Source: Annona cherimola (taxonomy: Eukaryota; Streptophyta; Magnoliopsida; Magnoliales; Annonaceae). From it: DNA of 64,000 bases. The notes under the pieces are model-generated. The model had not been told where the DNA came from. It did not search any database and saw nothing but the letters and a program-made list of their open reading frames with translations. The position numbers and the translations under genes are program-made. Position 1 is the stretch's first letter; every line of letters starts with the position of its first letter. Shown here one piece after another: positions 26,488 to 39,604 of the stretch. The stretch covers positions 50,720,008-50,784,007 of the forward strand of contig CM059973.1 in assembly GCA_030490835.1 (NCBI GenBank), in the 5' to 3' direction.

Positions 26488-29400
26488 TGTGGCACCCCAA
26501 ACCGAGTGTCACATCCTAGCCCTTACCTCAAGATCGGATTGATTGGTAAACGTGATCAGGATTGTTGCCCTGTCACACGGCGGGATTTATCGGATGTTTA
26601 TCCTGTTAAGTATGGTCATGTAACAGTTCATATAACACCTTATGTTCTCATAATTTCATTTTCATACATTTATAAAACATTTCAATCCATTCATTACATA
26701 CAAACATGCTGTTCAGTGACATTTCATCTTTTGCCTAAATCAAATGTCACTGCATATACATATCATAGTCATCCATACCAAACATTCGAATAGTTTACAT
26801 CTATTCAACATAAAACACTGCATATAATTTTACAATCCTTTCACATCAGTTTCATAACATGAATTTCTATGGATTCCTTAAGTCAGCGCTTGCTCCTTTG
26901 CCATGTCTTGTCCATCACCTGTCTTTTGGTTTGAAAAACGAAAACGTGAGTCGAAACTCAATAAGCAAGCTATTTGCATTTTTCAGGCAAATCATTTCAG
27001 GCAACATTTTTCATTTAAAATTAACTTGGAAAACATCTTATACCTTATCTAAAGGTATATCTTGAAAATATGAAATCCTGTACCCATCACGGGTCTCATA
27101 TGCATAATGCCATATGAAAAACATGAACATGAACATCATATCTCCCTTAGGATGGAAGCTAGCCAGGCGACCATTCGTCACGTTAACTCCCATTTCAGAG
27201 AGGGCGCCACCGGCCATCAGCCTATTACAAGCGACTTGGTCACACCAAGGGGGGACAATCGGTCCGCTTACGCCCTTCAAGTGGACCTAGTATCCTGTGC
27301 ACATGAACTTTTCATAAATCCATCTTTGACATGCTAGCATGATTTTTCAATCATAAACATCAAACCACATCATTTTTCCACAGCATGTATAAAAGAAACA
27401 TTTCATAACATTTCATTTGAAATAAAATATCATTTCCATATCATTTTGCTAAGGGATGGCCATCCTTAAACCCGTTAGAAACAATTTCATAGTTTCATCA
27501 AACAAGTTAGAATACAAATTGCATTTATGGAAACAATTTAGAAAAACAAAAATCCTTTAGAAAATTTGCCTGCTTACTTGAAGCTCTTAGCTTTTCGTCA
27601 CCTCTTTCTCTTTGCCTTTGCCTACATGAAAAATAATATGATTCTTCATTTATTTCTTTTTCTTCATATTTCCTTAATTTTTCCAACCCATTTCATATAC
27701 ACACATCATTATTTGACTTCATAAGTCATCATACACATATATGACTCATTTTGCACCAATTAGCATAATTTACACACATTCGGCTATCACACAACATAGC
27801 ATATACATATAACCCTAAAATTAGGGTATTCATTTCAATATCATAAAATTCATTCCATAAACATCATTCATAGCTTCATTAAGCTTACTTTGCCATTTTT
27901 TCCATTTTTCCACACTACATCTATCGGTGCTTGCTTCTGCGTACATATCATTGCCTTAGCTTCATAAATCAAATTTCAAATTTTGGAATTAATATCATAC
28001 CATCTCAAACAGATACATAAACATGAGATTCATCTCAATTTCATGCATTTTTGCGTAAAATCACTTTTCATAAGTCATTCATCACCTATTCACTTTTATC
28101 TCGTCACATAAGCTCATTTAGCACATAATCATAATGCATTTCATAAAATTTATAAACTCAGAAATTTAATCCTTTTTTTAGTGGGTTAATTAATTAACAC
28201 TGCATTCAGGGTATTTTTATGGGATTTAAATCCATTCACCCATAGGTTTCCAAAACAGTAAGTTTGGAACCCGTTTTTCACCCGTTTTACGCGTCTTTCA
28301 ACATGTAACCCTATGCAGTCATATAATTTCGAATTTCCAGCAATAAAATCTATTTTTCCTCATCCATATTTAGGGATTTAATACACAATTAACATCCATG
28401 CATTATCATTTCTCAAAATAGCAAGTTACCCTCACGTTTTGAGACCCGTTTCACGTCGGTTTGACATTCTTTCATAAAATTCATAAAAATCAGTTCTAGG
28501 GTTTATTTTCCCAAATATTTTGGGGCATCCCTAATATCTTAAATTTAGGGTATTTTACCCTACATAACATGCTTAAATCATGTAAGTCCATTTCCATAAC
28601 ATTTTCAACATAGAAACTACGAAATTAAGTCAAAATCACCGTTGTGCCTTTCATAACTTCAAAATTTCATCACTTAAGCATAAACTCTCATATTTTTGGC
28701 ATAAATACATGATTCATAGCTTAATCAAAACATCAAATCAAAACAGCAACATGTCTTGGAGATTTAGGGTTTAACAACTTGAATTTTTCATTTAATACAC
28801 ATGCTTATCTTCATTTCCATCAATCTTAACTTAAAAATTCATACTTAAAACTTAATACCCAATCTATATTCATGCAAAGGCAGGTTGAAACATAATTTTA
28901 TAGATTCTTTAAGCATGTTTTTCATTTCCAAGTTTTGAGTTTAAGAACTCAAGTTAAACAACTTAAAATCATTACATACTTACTTGATTTTGAGCCAACT
29001 CAAACTACAATCCTTGAGATGCTTTTCCTCCAAATTTTTCTTTCTTTTTCCCTTGATTTTCTTCCTCTTTTGGACGTGAGTTTCTGGGTTGGTTTGGGTG
29101 AAAAACCAACTTTTGGAGATTTTCCAAATCCTTCTCCAAGTGATCGTGCATGGGATATAAGAGCTGGATTTTTTTCCAGCTGTGGGGCCCACTTTTTGCT
29201 GCAATTCCACACCCCTTAAATTCACCCTTATCTACCATATGAGGTGGGTAATTCTCAGCCAAGTAAAATTGCATTTTACCATTTACCAAAAATCACAAAT
29301 CTGCATCATCTTTGACCGTCCAATGCATCTCCATTTCACGTCCAGCTTTGCATTCATTTTTCCATTTTTATTTTATGCAAAAACATGGGTAATTTATACC

Positions 29401-30475
29401 TCTAATTACCCTTTAATTCGTGCATTAATTTTATGCAAATAAATTTAACAAATATTGCAGCAACTTAACACCAAAAATCACATTTTTCTCCACCATAAGC
29501 TATCCACGTTTTCAGCAGTATATACCTACCTTTTTCCATTTTTTAATTGCTGAAAATCTCCATTATTGTACGCACATATCATGTACTTACATCCCTGCAA
29601 AATTTAGGAATTTTTAAGAAATTTAAAAAAATAAAAAATTGGCCACCTAGCAGCCCTTGGACGCCCCTCATGGCCACCTTGGCTACCTCCACCTAGCTTC
29701 ATCATTCCATGCATTGATTGAATGGATAATTCCCATATTTATGCTTTTTGAATAATTACATAAAATATCCAAAGAATGGCCTGAAATTTGCCACCTCAAA
29801 TTCCCTTTCCATCAAGCATTTATGTATGGTATTCTAGCATTAATGCCATGGTACTTTTGTGGAGCATAGGTCAAACTTGCTCACCTTTTTCAATGCAGGA
29901 ATTTTCCCAATATTCCATGCTTAATCCAAGCCATCCAAAATAAATATCTCACCATTCCATTCAATCATTTCAAATTTCAACTCAATCCGAGTTTTCTAGC
30001 TCCCGATATAGCCGTTTAAAGTTAACGGTTGAAATGAACATATACTTAAAAATTCATAATTCTCATTTCATCAAGGATTTTCATAATCCATTCATTCCAT
30101 AATACCAATCCCATCATTAACAATTTTCATGTCAAATTTCACTTGAAACCGCCTTATAGGCGTTGAGTTATGAATTTTTTAATATTTTTCATCAAACTTG
30201 TCAATTTCCATATTAATCTCCATAATTCATTTTAAATAATGGAAAATGATTTTTCATGATATATTTGCACATTTAAATTATAAATAATGCATTCTACACC
30301 CATGGTCTTATTTAGGCTCAAAATGCCTAATCACATCATTAATGCTAACCCATAACCCTAATTGCAATAATTAGCAAAAATCATAAAATACCTTCATAAT
30401 TCCATAATTCATAAATAATCATCATATACATGTTCAATACATATATATGGGTCCTACATAGGTTAGGGTTTCACA
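26488..30475 (-). mobile_element. Solo gypsy LTR, 4.0 kb
   Basis: 3,988 bp between perfect TSDs GATTT (26483-26487, 30476-30480). The minus strand starts TGTGAAACCC at 30475 and ends GGGGTGCCACA at 26488. It contains a donor CAA/GTAAGTATG at about 28983, the mini-exon 27621-27578, hairpin ATACCTT-ATCTA-AAGGTAT (27040-27058), the GC-rich island (about 27165-27290), the TGAGT-TTCG-ACTCA hairpin (26947-26960) and the conserved end block (26488-26592). The short open frames inside it, including 28935-29289, have no domain. Confidence 0.9.
27578..27621 (-). other. Conserved LTR mini-exon (44 nt)
   Basis: Minus strand: CATGTAG then GCAAAGGCAAAGAG, ending TCAA before GTAAGCAGGC. Same place in the LTR as the other six units. 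Confidence 0.5.
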
Positions 30476-31340
30476 GATTTCAAAGAAATGGAGCTCTACT
30501 AAAAATATCTTGATTAGATACCTATGCGAACTCCAATCAATTTTAAAATAATTTATATTTATTACACTTATTAAGATATCTAATCAAATTGATTAATCTA
30601 ATTAATGCAATGGGTGAATTGGATTTACTAAAAAGTATTAATTTTTTTAAAAAATAAGAGGTTAACTCAAGAGACATGTAAATAGTTTAAAAATTCATAG
30701 GCATATATAAGTTTCAAATGATATGCATCAATGTAATTTGCCTAAAAAATCATAGGCATAAGCACAAATACCTTTAATATAAATGATTTAAACACAATAT
30801 TAAGATAAATTGTAATCATAAAATGGATCAAAATTAGGATAAATCCTAAATATAGTCATCCATTAATATTCATATATTTTGTTTAAAATATTAGTGAAAC
30901 AATGAATATGCCTTAACCTTAATTATGATTTTATAGCTAAAAATTCTCATTTTAATAGTTATAATTTCTAATATGAATTTTTAGCTTCAAATCAATCTTA
31001 ATTTATATTAGATTTGGTATTTGTTATTTCATAGGGGCTAATGACCCATTTAATAGATTCATAAGGGTGTAGTTAAAATATAATATTAAAAAAGGGTGTG
31101 GTTAAAATATATGAGTATCTTTGGAATTTTTGAAAATCTAAGAGTGAAATTTATAAGTTTAGGTGGAATTTTTGAAAGTTCGTGAGATATAAATGAAATT
31201 AGAAGTAAAATCCATAGGTATATATGGTATATCAAATCAATTTTGATAGTGTTCATGTGCTTCAATTTTAATCTTAACTAATTCATATTACTAAGGAAAA
31301 ATTCATTATATGTGTCCGCTTCTATGTAACCGAGTTATAT
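30476..31340. other. AT-rich intergenic sequence
   Basis: Nothing recognisable apart from the TSD at its left edge. No open frame of note. Confidence 0.3.
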
Positions 31341-31828
31341 AGAAGTGGTTCCATGCAACTCCCTCAAATTTTAAGATTTTGATGCTTGATAGAAAATTCA
31401 ATCTATTCATTATATTTAACATCATTTGTTTAGTTATGAGGTCAAGTTTCATTCAAATCCAATATGTACATAGGCCACGTTTGCTCAAAAATAGGTATAT
31501 TTATATGTAAATTAGGGAAAATGCTTAGATCCATTCACATATATATTGGAATAAAATAATACTTCATAGAGTCATTTATCCATGCAATAATAATATTTTA
31601 GATGGTTTAGATGTTGAAAATACTACTTAAAATTGATATTTAACATTAAATTATTTATTATTTTGATTTTATATGTTTGTAGATAGAGCCTATATACAAT
31701 GATATTAGACAAAAGAAAGAGCTTTCATGATAATATAAGTGGTGTTAAACATGGTAAATGGAGTCGATTTTTCATCAATCATCTAGATATTGAAAATGGA
31801 GGGAGTTACATAGAAACATCCCCATTCT
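31341..31828 (+). mobile_element. Family G element with terminal inverted repeats, copy 5
   Basis: About 490 bp. The left end GGTTCCATGCAACTCCCTC and the complement of the right end, GTTTCTATGTAACTCCCTC, are inverted repeats, and the similarity runs on for about 50 bases (TTTTAAGATTTTGATG versus TTTCAATATCTAGATG). TTATATA occurs at both outer edges and may be a target duplication. The interior has no transposase. Long inverted repeats and size suggest a non-autonomous DNA transposon; the superfamily is not clear. Confidence 0.6.
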
Positions 31829-32409
31829 TTATATACCTATGTCTTTTACCAATCATTCATACATCTATAATATTTCATAAGTTTTTTCTATACTTTGCGA
31901 AAATTGTTGTTATCCAAAATTGTGAACAAAACATGAATTTGTGAAACATATGAACATATAGGAACTTTAGCAAATGTTGTTGAGTACACTAGGAATTTCC
32001 CTTATTACTAGAAAATAATTTATTTTTCCTTCAATTTTTAAGGGTTAATTTACATTTTAACTGAAATGTGCCTACCAAACAATCTTACTTTTTTACTCTT
32101 CATTACTAATAAGCGAAATGATCATGTTAGCCTAGGCTAAGTAATGACTTAGTTTACCCATTTTAAAAAACTCATTAAAATTTTTTGATTTTTTCTTCAT
32201 ACATTTATTTATGTATTTAAGGTATAAACTAAATTTTACTATTTTGGATATCTATATATATATTTTTTAAAGATTTTTAAATACAGGGTTATTTTAGCCA
32301 TTTTCAAAAAGGAAAAAAATTTTTTAATATGATTTTTTGAGGTGGGTTAAGTAAGTCATTACTTGTTGAAGTTAATAGGATCATTTCCCTACTAACAAAA
32401 CCTAATTGA
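31829..32409. other. AT-rich intergenic sequence
   Basis: No coding signal or repeat identified. Confidence 0.3.
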
Positions 32410-35289
32410 TATTGTGGCTTTTGTAGAAGTATAGAACCAACTAATGTGGTTAGATTTTCATTGTTTTCTTGAAGAAATTAAGTTTCGTGCTAATAAAAGA
32501 TTTAATTATTTCCATTCATAGACAATGATTGTAAACTTCTTTGATCTAAGTCTGACTTTTACTGGTTATTATTGGAAGATATGAAATTGATTTGAAAAAG
32601 AGTTAACAATATGAATACTTTTAACATTATTGATATTGACATAAATAATTTAATTTTTTGTTGTCGTAGATGTTAATGTCCCATATTCAAAAGAGATTGT
32701 TTTTATATTTTGAATATTTTCCATTGTATTGAAGTAGCAAATGCTGTAAAATTACTGGTGAATTTATGGTGTGGAACTAGTATCAAATTCTCAAAAACAA
32801 GTTGCATCAAGGGCCTGGTCCTAAATGGTATTGAATGAAGATGAAATGAAATATTATATTTCTCCAGAACACTTTTCTGTTCCGTAAAGATGATAATATA
32901 CCTTAACCATTTCCCATGTAATTTTTTTCAATTTAAATACGTTTTTTATTGTTTCCAATGTATTAACAATCCGTCCCATTTTTAAACTATAGAAGAGCAC
33001 TAATGTGCAGCCAACTACACTCTAATATATTGATTAATTGATTATATCATTATGTAATTACTTTCCTACAACCCAACAGCATATACAAAACACTACTTTT
33101 CATTGCAATGAATATTGTCGATTACAGGTGAATGAAAGCCCAAGATTCCTATTAAGAATCTAGCAAGAGACGCCATTATACATCTTATCTAGGAGTTTGC
33201 ATGCATCGGGTCATCCAAAAAGACCCTTGGTATTTGGCAGACTAGGCCCCAAATAAACATGGCAAACTAACTTGCCTCTATCTACATTCAAAGAATGAAG
33301 AGAAAACAAAGAAAATGACCCAATTTTTTGAATATTTTTCTTTTTTGTAATGATTGAATATTACGAAACCACTGATTGCTAGTCAATTGTACATACCATA
33401 GCAATTTGGGCACTTTGTGAACTCATAAATATCTTTATCTTGTTTTCTATTGAGAGCTTTCCATTTTCCTGTACCACCACACTTGTCACCTAACCAAAAG
33501 AAAATGAACCATTTTTCACTAGACATAAATTTGAATTGACATGTGGAAAGCAAAGACAAGACACCCAAATAAAAAAATGTGAAAAAAACAATACTAATCA
33601 TCATCTTTAGTTTACATGAATTTGGTGCTGTGGGCTTTGTAAATGGTGCATATGTCAACCTACTCTTCTATCAGTAGCTCACTGCTCACACTTATGAATA
33701 GGCACAGAACCATCATCAGTTCTAATGGACTCGGCCAACTTTGATGGACATGCCCAATGGAGCTACTAAGTAATATCTAGTGGGAAAAATCACTAGTTTA
33801 AGTTAAAAACACATCTACACACGTAAGTCAACCTACTCTTTTCCCAGCAGATAGAATTCATGATTATGAGCAGCAACCAAAAGCATTCACCAGTTCTCAT
33901 AGTCATAGTAATTGAATTCTCAAGTTTTAAGCTAAAAAACATAACCACACACACAGACTTGAAAATTTAGAATAAACTGATTGTCATCTCCTCAAAATAT
34001 GGGTGGCCACAAAAAATGGCTAACAATATAATGCAAATGCAAACTCAAATGGATAACAGACATGTTGCAAGTTTTCTAAATAATGAACATATTTAAGATT
34101 TACTTGATGCACAATTAAGTCCTGAATTGCTTAATTCATGCCGAAAAAAAATTTACATAAAAATTTTGGACCTACTCTATGAATTGATCTGGATTGTACT
34201 CTACTTAGAAGATAAAATGACTAGCTTGATTTTTGGACTATGAAGCGGCTGTGATGTCCCATGGAGCTTGACAAATTAGACATGCGATAAGAATGCCAAT
34301 AGGAAAAATTCATGTTGATGAATGGATTACCCCATGCTCATGTGTGCGCACACACAATTGCGGTTGTTCAAATGGTCAGCCTTCACAACCTCCATGCGTT
34401 GTGTTTGTTGGAACTCAAACATTATCAAACACAAAATTATCTTTAACCTCAAAAAAATTATTTTCCAAGAAGACTTATCATAATTTTATAATAATAAGGA
34501 AGAATTCTTTAAAAGTTGGTTCAAACTCAAAATAAATGAAGAAAGCACAAAATAAATAAATATATGCAAGTCATACATATAGATTATAGCGTTAGAGTCA
34601 CCATGATTTTAGCAAATGGGTCTTTCTTCACTAAGATTGCCACCCATCATGTCTGCAGCATTCCCCTTAGGAATAGAAAGAGAAGTTCTGCAAGCATTGA
34701 TCAAAGCTAGAGATGTACATAAGCATCATCGCTTGGAAACTGATGGCCCTAATTCTTGCAAAATAGCATAAGTCTTTATCCAAACGATTTGCTAACAATT
34801 TGTGAGCATGAGGATTTGAAAGATTTTATTTAGGGACGATGCCTCAATCAGATGGCAGGCATAATCCCGCCAACTTGTAATTGGTTAAATGGTTCTCTTA
34901 ACAAATTAACTGAATCAATCCAATTAATAGGGTAATAGGGGCATACTATTCATCCAAGGTGAGCATTGGTCTAGCAAGGTTTTTGGGAACCAAAGATGGT
35001 GTCAGCAACATGTTGGGATTATGGTTCCCGAAATCCTAAATTGGAAGTGTAGTAGAAAAAAGACAGAAATATTATAGTTAATGAAATCCGTAAATCTTTT
35101 TCTCCATTAGAAGACTAGGCTTAAAGGGATAAAACCATTACTCTATTTTTTTCTTGATTGACATGTGGTCTCTGTTTTAAAAATTGCAAAAATTCAACCT
35201 CTTTTTCTTCCTTTTCAATTCATAAGATTCGACCTCATGATATACATCATTGATGATTCTCCTCCTTGTATGTTTCATTAGGGACATTT
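32410..35289. repeat. Duplicated genomic segment, copy 2
   Basis: Collinear with 6895-10633 in the same orientation, with introns retained, so this is a DNA-level duplication and not a retrocopy. It lacks the family G and MITE insertions of copy 1. It is cut at 35290 by a gypsy LTR, at a place matching intron 2 of the gene (about 10634). The rest, with exons 1-2, could lie beyond the right end of the window. Confidence 0.85.
33130..34760 (-). pseudogene. Decayed copy of the DnaJ zinc-motif gene (exons 3-5)
   Basis: Exon 4 equivalent (33489-33397, 93 nt) is intact with both splice sites and reads CDKCGGTG when entered in phase, then KWKALNRK and CPNCY. Exon 5 equivalent (about 33270-33140) has lost its acceptor context, changes the last CxxC (CPVC to CHVY), has an in-frame TGA where the working copy has an Arg codon, and lacks one base in the tail. 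Exon 3 equivalent (about 34760-34590) has a stop in the first zinc motif. Exons 1-2 are absent from the window. It is a pseudogene by these breaks. Confidence 0.85.
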
Positions 35290-36204
35290 TGACACCACTG
35301 AATGTAAATCAGGAATTGTATAATTATTAATTATATGCCATGAGTTGGGTGAATGAGATTAGGGTAAAGGATTAAGTAAGGTGATTAAGTTAATTACTCT
35401 TGCTCAACTTGAATTAGTATGCACAAAAAAGAGAAATATGGTGTAGGAAATGATGAATTGGCATATTCATTTAATTCAATTATTTATGCTATTTTGTTAA
35501 TAATTATTGGGTAAATTAAGTTATTGCATGATAAATTCCTAACTTGAAGTGTATAAGGCGAATTGACATAAAATTTAGAGGATAAATACATGTTGATGTG
35601 CTCTACCTAATGAATGGTGTGGATTATGATAATCATGATTAAAATATTATGATAATAATTAAATTTCATGAAATACTATCAAATGCATATATTTTGATCT
35701 AGGATGATCATTTTGAGGTGAAATTTTTCATGAATGGTTAAAACAAGGTGTTTTACAATATAGATGATTTGATTAAGTTAAATCTTAATGAAAATCCTAA
35801 ACTACTTATGGTTAAAAATCATTGACTTTTTACTTTTAAAAAATGGCTTATAATTAATGAAAAGTTAAAGCAATAAATGGCTCAATGTGAGGTGTCTTAT
35901 GGAGGTATTTTTGGGCATTTTTTCGATTAATAAAAATGTAGCAAAATACATGAAAATGCAGCCACATTAATGGACGTTAATTAAGGGTGAGATTGGGCAG
36001 CTTTTCAAGTTGAAAAAAATAAAGGGGGGTAGCAGATGGTGTAGACGTGATCACCTTGAGATGGGTGCAGATTTTGGCCAACTATTTTTTTAAAAAATAT
36101 TAAAACAGAAATATGTGTGTGAAAATGTGCCAACACATATTAGGATAAATAATGTAAATTTTAAGCATAAAATGAGGTGGAAATTAGGGATTAAAATACA
36201 CCAA

Positions 36205-36213
36205 TATAAAAGG
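36205..36213 (+). promoter_or_regulatory. LTR TATA box
   Basis: TATAAAAGG followed by a short purine-rich leader, at the place where the LTR at 57239 has TTTATAAAAGG. Confidence 0.55.
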
Positions 36214-37571
36214 GGCAAAGAGGATCAGCATTGGACATTTTGGACAACAACTTTAGAGGAAAATTTTTCCAGAAAGGGCATTCAACCGAGGAAGAAAGGA
36301 AGAAGAAAAAGGAGAAGAAGAAGAGAATTCAGCTAGGGCAAGGCGGCAGTAGCAACAACAAAAGTAGGTGCCCTATGCATGCTTTGATTTTCATAAATAA
36401 GATGTTTCTTTACTCAAGTGATACCTCACAAATTGAGTTCATTTATAACTATTAAATGGATGGTTTACACAACCCATAATATGTTCAATAAATGTCAAAT
36501 GAGTAGGAAGTTTCACTTCAAGTATTAAGAAAGTGATATGAATGAATTAGGGTTGCATTGAATAAGGTAACCATGCGAAAATTTAATTTAATTTCAGAAA
36601 TATATATCTATTTTGGACACTTATTATGTATTGATTAGTTGAGGTTTTTTGGTGTTTAATTGATGTAATTCCAAGCTTACATAATGATCCATAGTTCGGT
36701 GGAATTATAGATTGGTAACTTGGTAAATTTTCATCCATTGTAGGTGGAAATGATGCTTGATTTAAATAAGAATGCATGTGGGTAACTATAAGTGTGAAAT
36801 ACATTACCTATGGAATGATTAAGGGATGCCCAAACTGTTAGGGTGAAAATAAAATTCTATTTTATACATAAGTGTGATGGGACGTCCAATAGTAGGTGGA
36901 AAGATTATGTTTTAATCAAATTATTTAAGGGACTTTAATTGCTTGATTGTACCCTAATTAATGTGTAAATGATTGTCTAAACTAAGCAAAATTTGACGAA
37001 AAAATTCTATTTGATGCCACCTTGATTATCATATCATATATATATATAATTAAAGGGCGCGAGTAAATGGCATGGATGACAAGGATAATGGTTGATTATA
37101 GTATTGCATGTATACCTAGCTAAGATGCAAATATAAAAGAAAAATATAGTAAAATGAGAAAGTATAAGGCTGTTTTAAAGAAAATTATAAATTTTAAAAA
37201 TTTGAACTGGAAATTAGTAGCCCTAACTTATAAACAAATGCCTTGAATGAATACCCCAAATTGTAATGCAGAAGTGTGGGTGTTGAATAGTAAAAGTGAA
37301 GTGTTAAATTCCAATATATTGAGTTAAATTTAAATGTTATAAATGAACTTGAAAATTGACCCTAAACAAGAGTATCAAAATGAAAAGAATGTTTAACGAT
37401 TGGACCCATAGGCTACATCAATATGTGGGTTGAAAAAGATGGCACCAAACTTGAAGAAAAGAGTGGTTTAAGATTAGCCTGATATAAACTCATTTGGGTT
37501 GGAAAACCCTAAGGCATACAAGCATTTGTAATTTTATGCATATGGATAAGATATCATTTTCGCTTATCTAG

Positions 37572-37617
37572 GCAAAGGCAAGGAGAGGGTAGAAGAAAAT
37601 AGTTAATGCTATTGTAG
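37572..37617 (+). other. Conserved LTR mini-exon (46 nt)
   Basis: CTTATCTAG then GCAAAGGCAAGG, ending TTGTAG before GTAAGCAAG. Confidence 0.5.
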
Positions 37618-38013
37618 GTAAGCAAGAAATACCCTTGAAAAGTTGCTTTATCAAATGTTGACAATGGATTGCAACTTGTTTTATTTAAATGCTTTTGAAA
37701 TTATTTAAGGATGGCTACTCCTATAATTCCTGTAAATTGACTTGAATATCTGTTTCATTAAAATTGTGTTGAAAATTATAGTTCATTTTGTCTATCCTTG
37801 AAAAGCATGCTAGTATGTGTATGATCATGGTGCATAAGGAACTAGGTCTACTTTTGCGATACCCGGACCCAAGTAGGACTCAATGGGATGTAGTGAACAT
37901 ATATATTTGATTTATGTGTGATTTAAATATAATATTAACAGACATATTTTACTTTCAATACATCACAAAAACATTCATACACATATTTAAGACGGAGACT
38001 CAAATCCCGATCT

Positions 38014-38112
38014 CTTCTCCCCCTTTTTGTCAATTTATAAAAAAAAAAGAGATGGAGCGGGTTAATCCTTTGAGAATGGCGGGGTTGCTCCCCCTGAACC
38101 TGTGCTCCCCCT
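38014..38112 (-). other. Cluster of three polypurine tracts
   Basis: On the minus strand: AAGGGGGAG (38112-38105 region), AGGGGGAG (38095-38088) and ACAAAAAGGGGGAGAAG (38030-38014), all 3' of the RNase H remnant. One of them should prime plus-strand synthesis. The expected LTR start TGTTGG does not follow, since the copia 3' end is deleted. Confidence 0.6.
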
Positions 38113-38164
38113 TAGCTTGTGCTTTTTCTAAGTTAATTCAAGCATTCCCATATCATTTCTAATT

Positions 38165-39604
38165 TTATAAAATGGTTATTTTGCTAGAGGTTTGGTAAAA
38201 AATATCTGCAATTTGATTTTCTGTTCTCACATATTCCAAACATATATTATGATTTTCTACATGTTCTCTAATAAAATGATGTCTAAGGTCTATATGCTTG
38301 GTCCTAGAATGCAAAATTGGATTTTTAGTTAAACATATTACACTTGTGTTATCACATCTGATAGGTATATCTTTAAAGTTCATGCCATAATTCCTAAGTT
38401 GTTGTTTCATCCAAAGCAATTAGGCACAACAGCTCCCGGCGGAAACATATTCAGCTTTCGCCGTAGATAGAGCAACACTAGTTTATTTTCTTGAAAACCA
38501 TGAAACCAATATGTTCCCAAGAAATTGACATGTTCCACTAGTGCTTTTTCTATCTACCTTGTAGCCGGCAAAATCCGCATCCGAGTAGCCGATTAGATCA
38601 AAATTAGAACCCTTTGGATATCAAAGTCTTATGTTGGTAGTATTTACTAAATATCTAAAAATTCTTTTTACAGCTACCAAGTGTGATTCTTTTGGACATG
38701 ATTGAAATCTAGAGCACATACATACACTAAACAATATATCAGGCCTAGAAGCAGTTAAATATAATAAAGAACCTATCATGCTTCTATATAATTTTAAATC
38801 GATTGGTTTGCCTTTCTCGTCCTTGTCGATTTTAATGGTTGAGCTCATAGGCGTGTTTGCCCCTTTGCTGTTTTCCATGCCAAACTTCTTTAACATTTTC
38901 TTGATGTACTTGGACTGGTTTATGAAGATCCCTTCACTTGATTGTTTAATTTGAAGTCCAAGGAAGAAATTCAGCTCTCCCATCATACTCATCTCAAATT
39001 CTTTCTGCATAAGCTCAGAAAATTCTTGACAAAGAATCTCATTAGTAGCATAAAAAATAATGTCATCAACATAAATTTGAATAATCAAGATATCTTTTTC
39101 TTTGTACTTGAGAAATAAAGTGGTGTCTACCTTTCCCTTTTGGAAGTCATGATCAATCAAAAATTTACTTAATCTCTCATACCAAGCTCTTAGGGCTTGT
39201 TTTAATCCATATAATGCTTTGGTTAATTTGTATACAAATTTAGATTGATCTTTCTCCTCAAATCCAGGTGGTTGTTCAACATACACCTCTTCATTTATAT
39301 AACCATTCAGAAATACACTTTTAACATCCATTTGAAACAGTTTAAAGTTCATGTGAGATGCAAAAGCTAGTAAGATACGAATGACTTCTAATCTAGCAAC
39401 CGGAGCATAGGATTCCTCAAAGTCTATTCCCTCTTCTTGTGAGTATCCCTTTGCCACAAGTCTAGCTTTGTTTCTCACCACAAGTCCACTTTCATCTAAT
39501 TTGTTCCTAAAGACCCATTTTGTGCCAATGACAATGCAATCTTTTGGTCTTGGAACAAGATACCAAACTTGGTTTCTTTCAAATTGATTTAATTCCTCTT
39601 GCAT
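38165..39604 (-). pseudogene. copia reverse transcriptase and RNase H
   Basis: 39604-38621 holds most of the reverse transcriptase: [24 protein letters not shown], the [12 protein letters not shown] block with a catalytic Asp, [23 protein letters not shown] and the YVDDI active-site box. RNase H follows: SDADFAGYKVDRKSTSG, then a catalytic-site region ending RTKHIDLRHHFIREHV. At least three nonsense codons break it: TGA at 38621-38623, TAA after SWFSRK (about 38478) and TAA in SCCA-LLWMKQQ (about 38428). The two TAA codons stand where relatives usually have CAA (Gln). It makes cDNA in intact relatives; this copy cannot. Confidence 0.9.

Noticed and set aside
28935..29289. Overlapping open frames on both strands
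   Set aside because: They are inside the solo LTR 26488-30475, near its first donor, and none is conserved in related LTRs.
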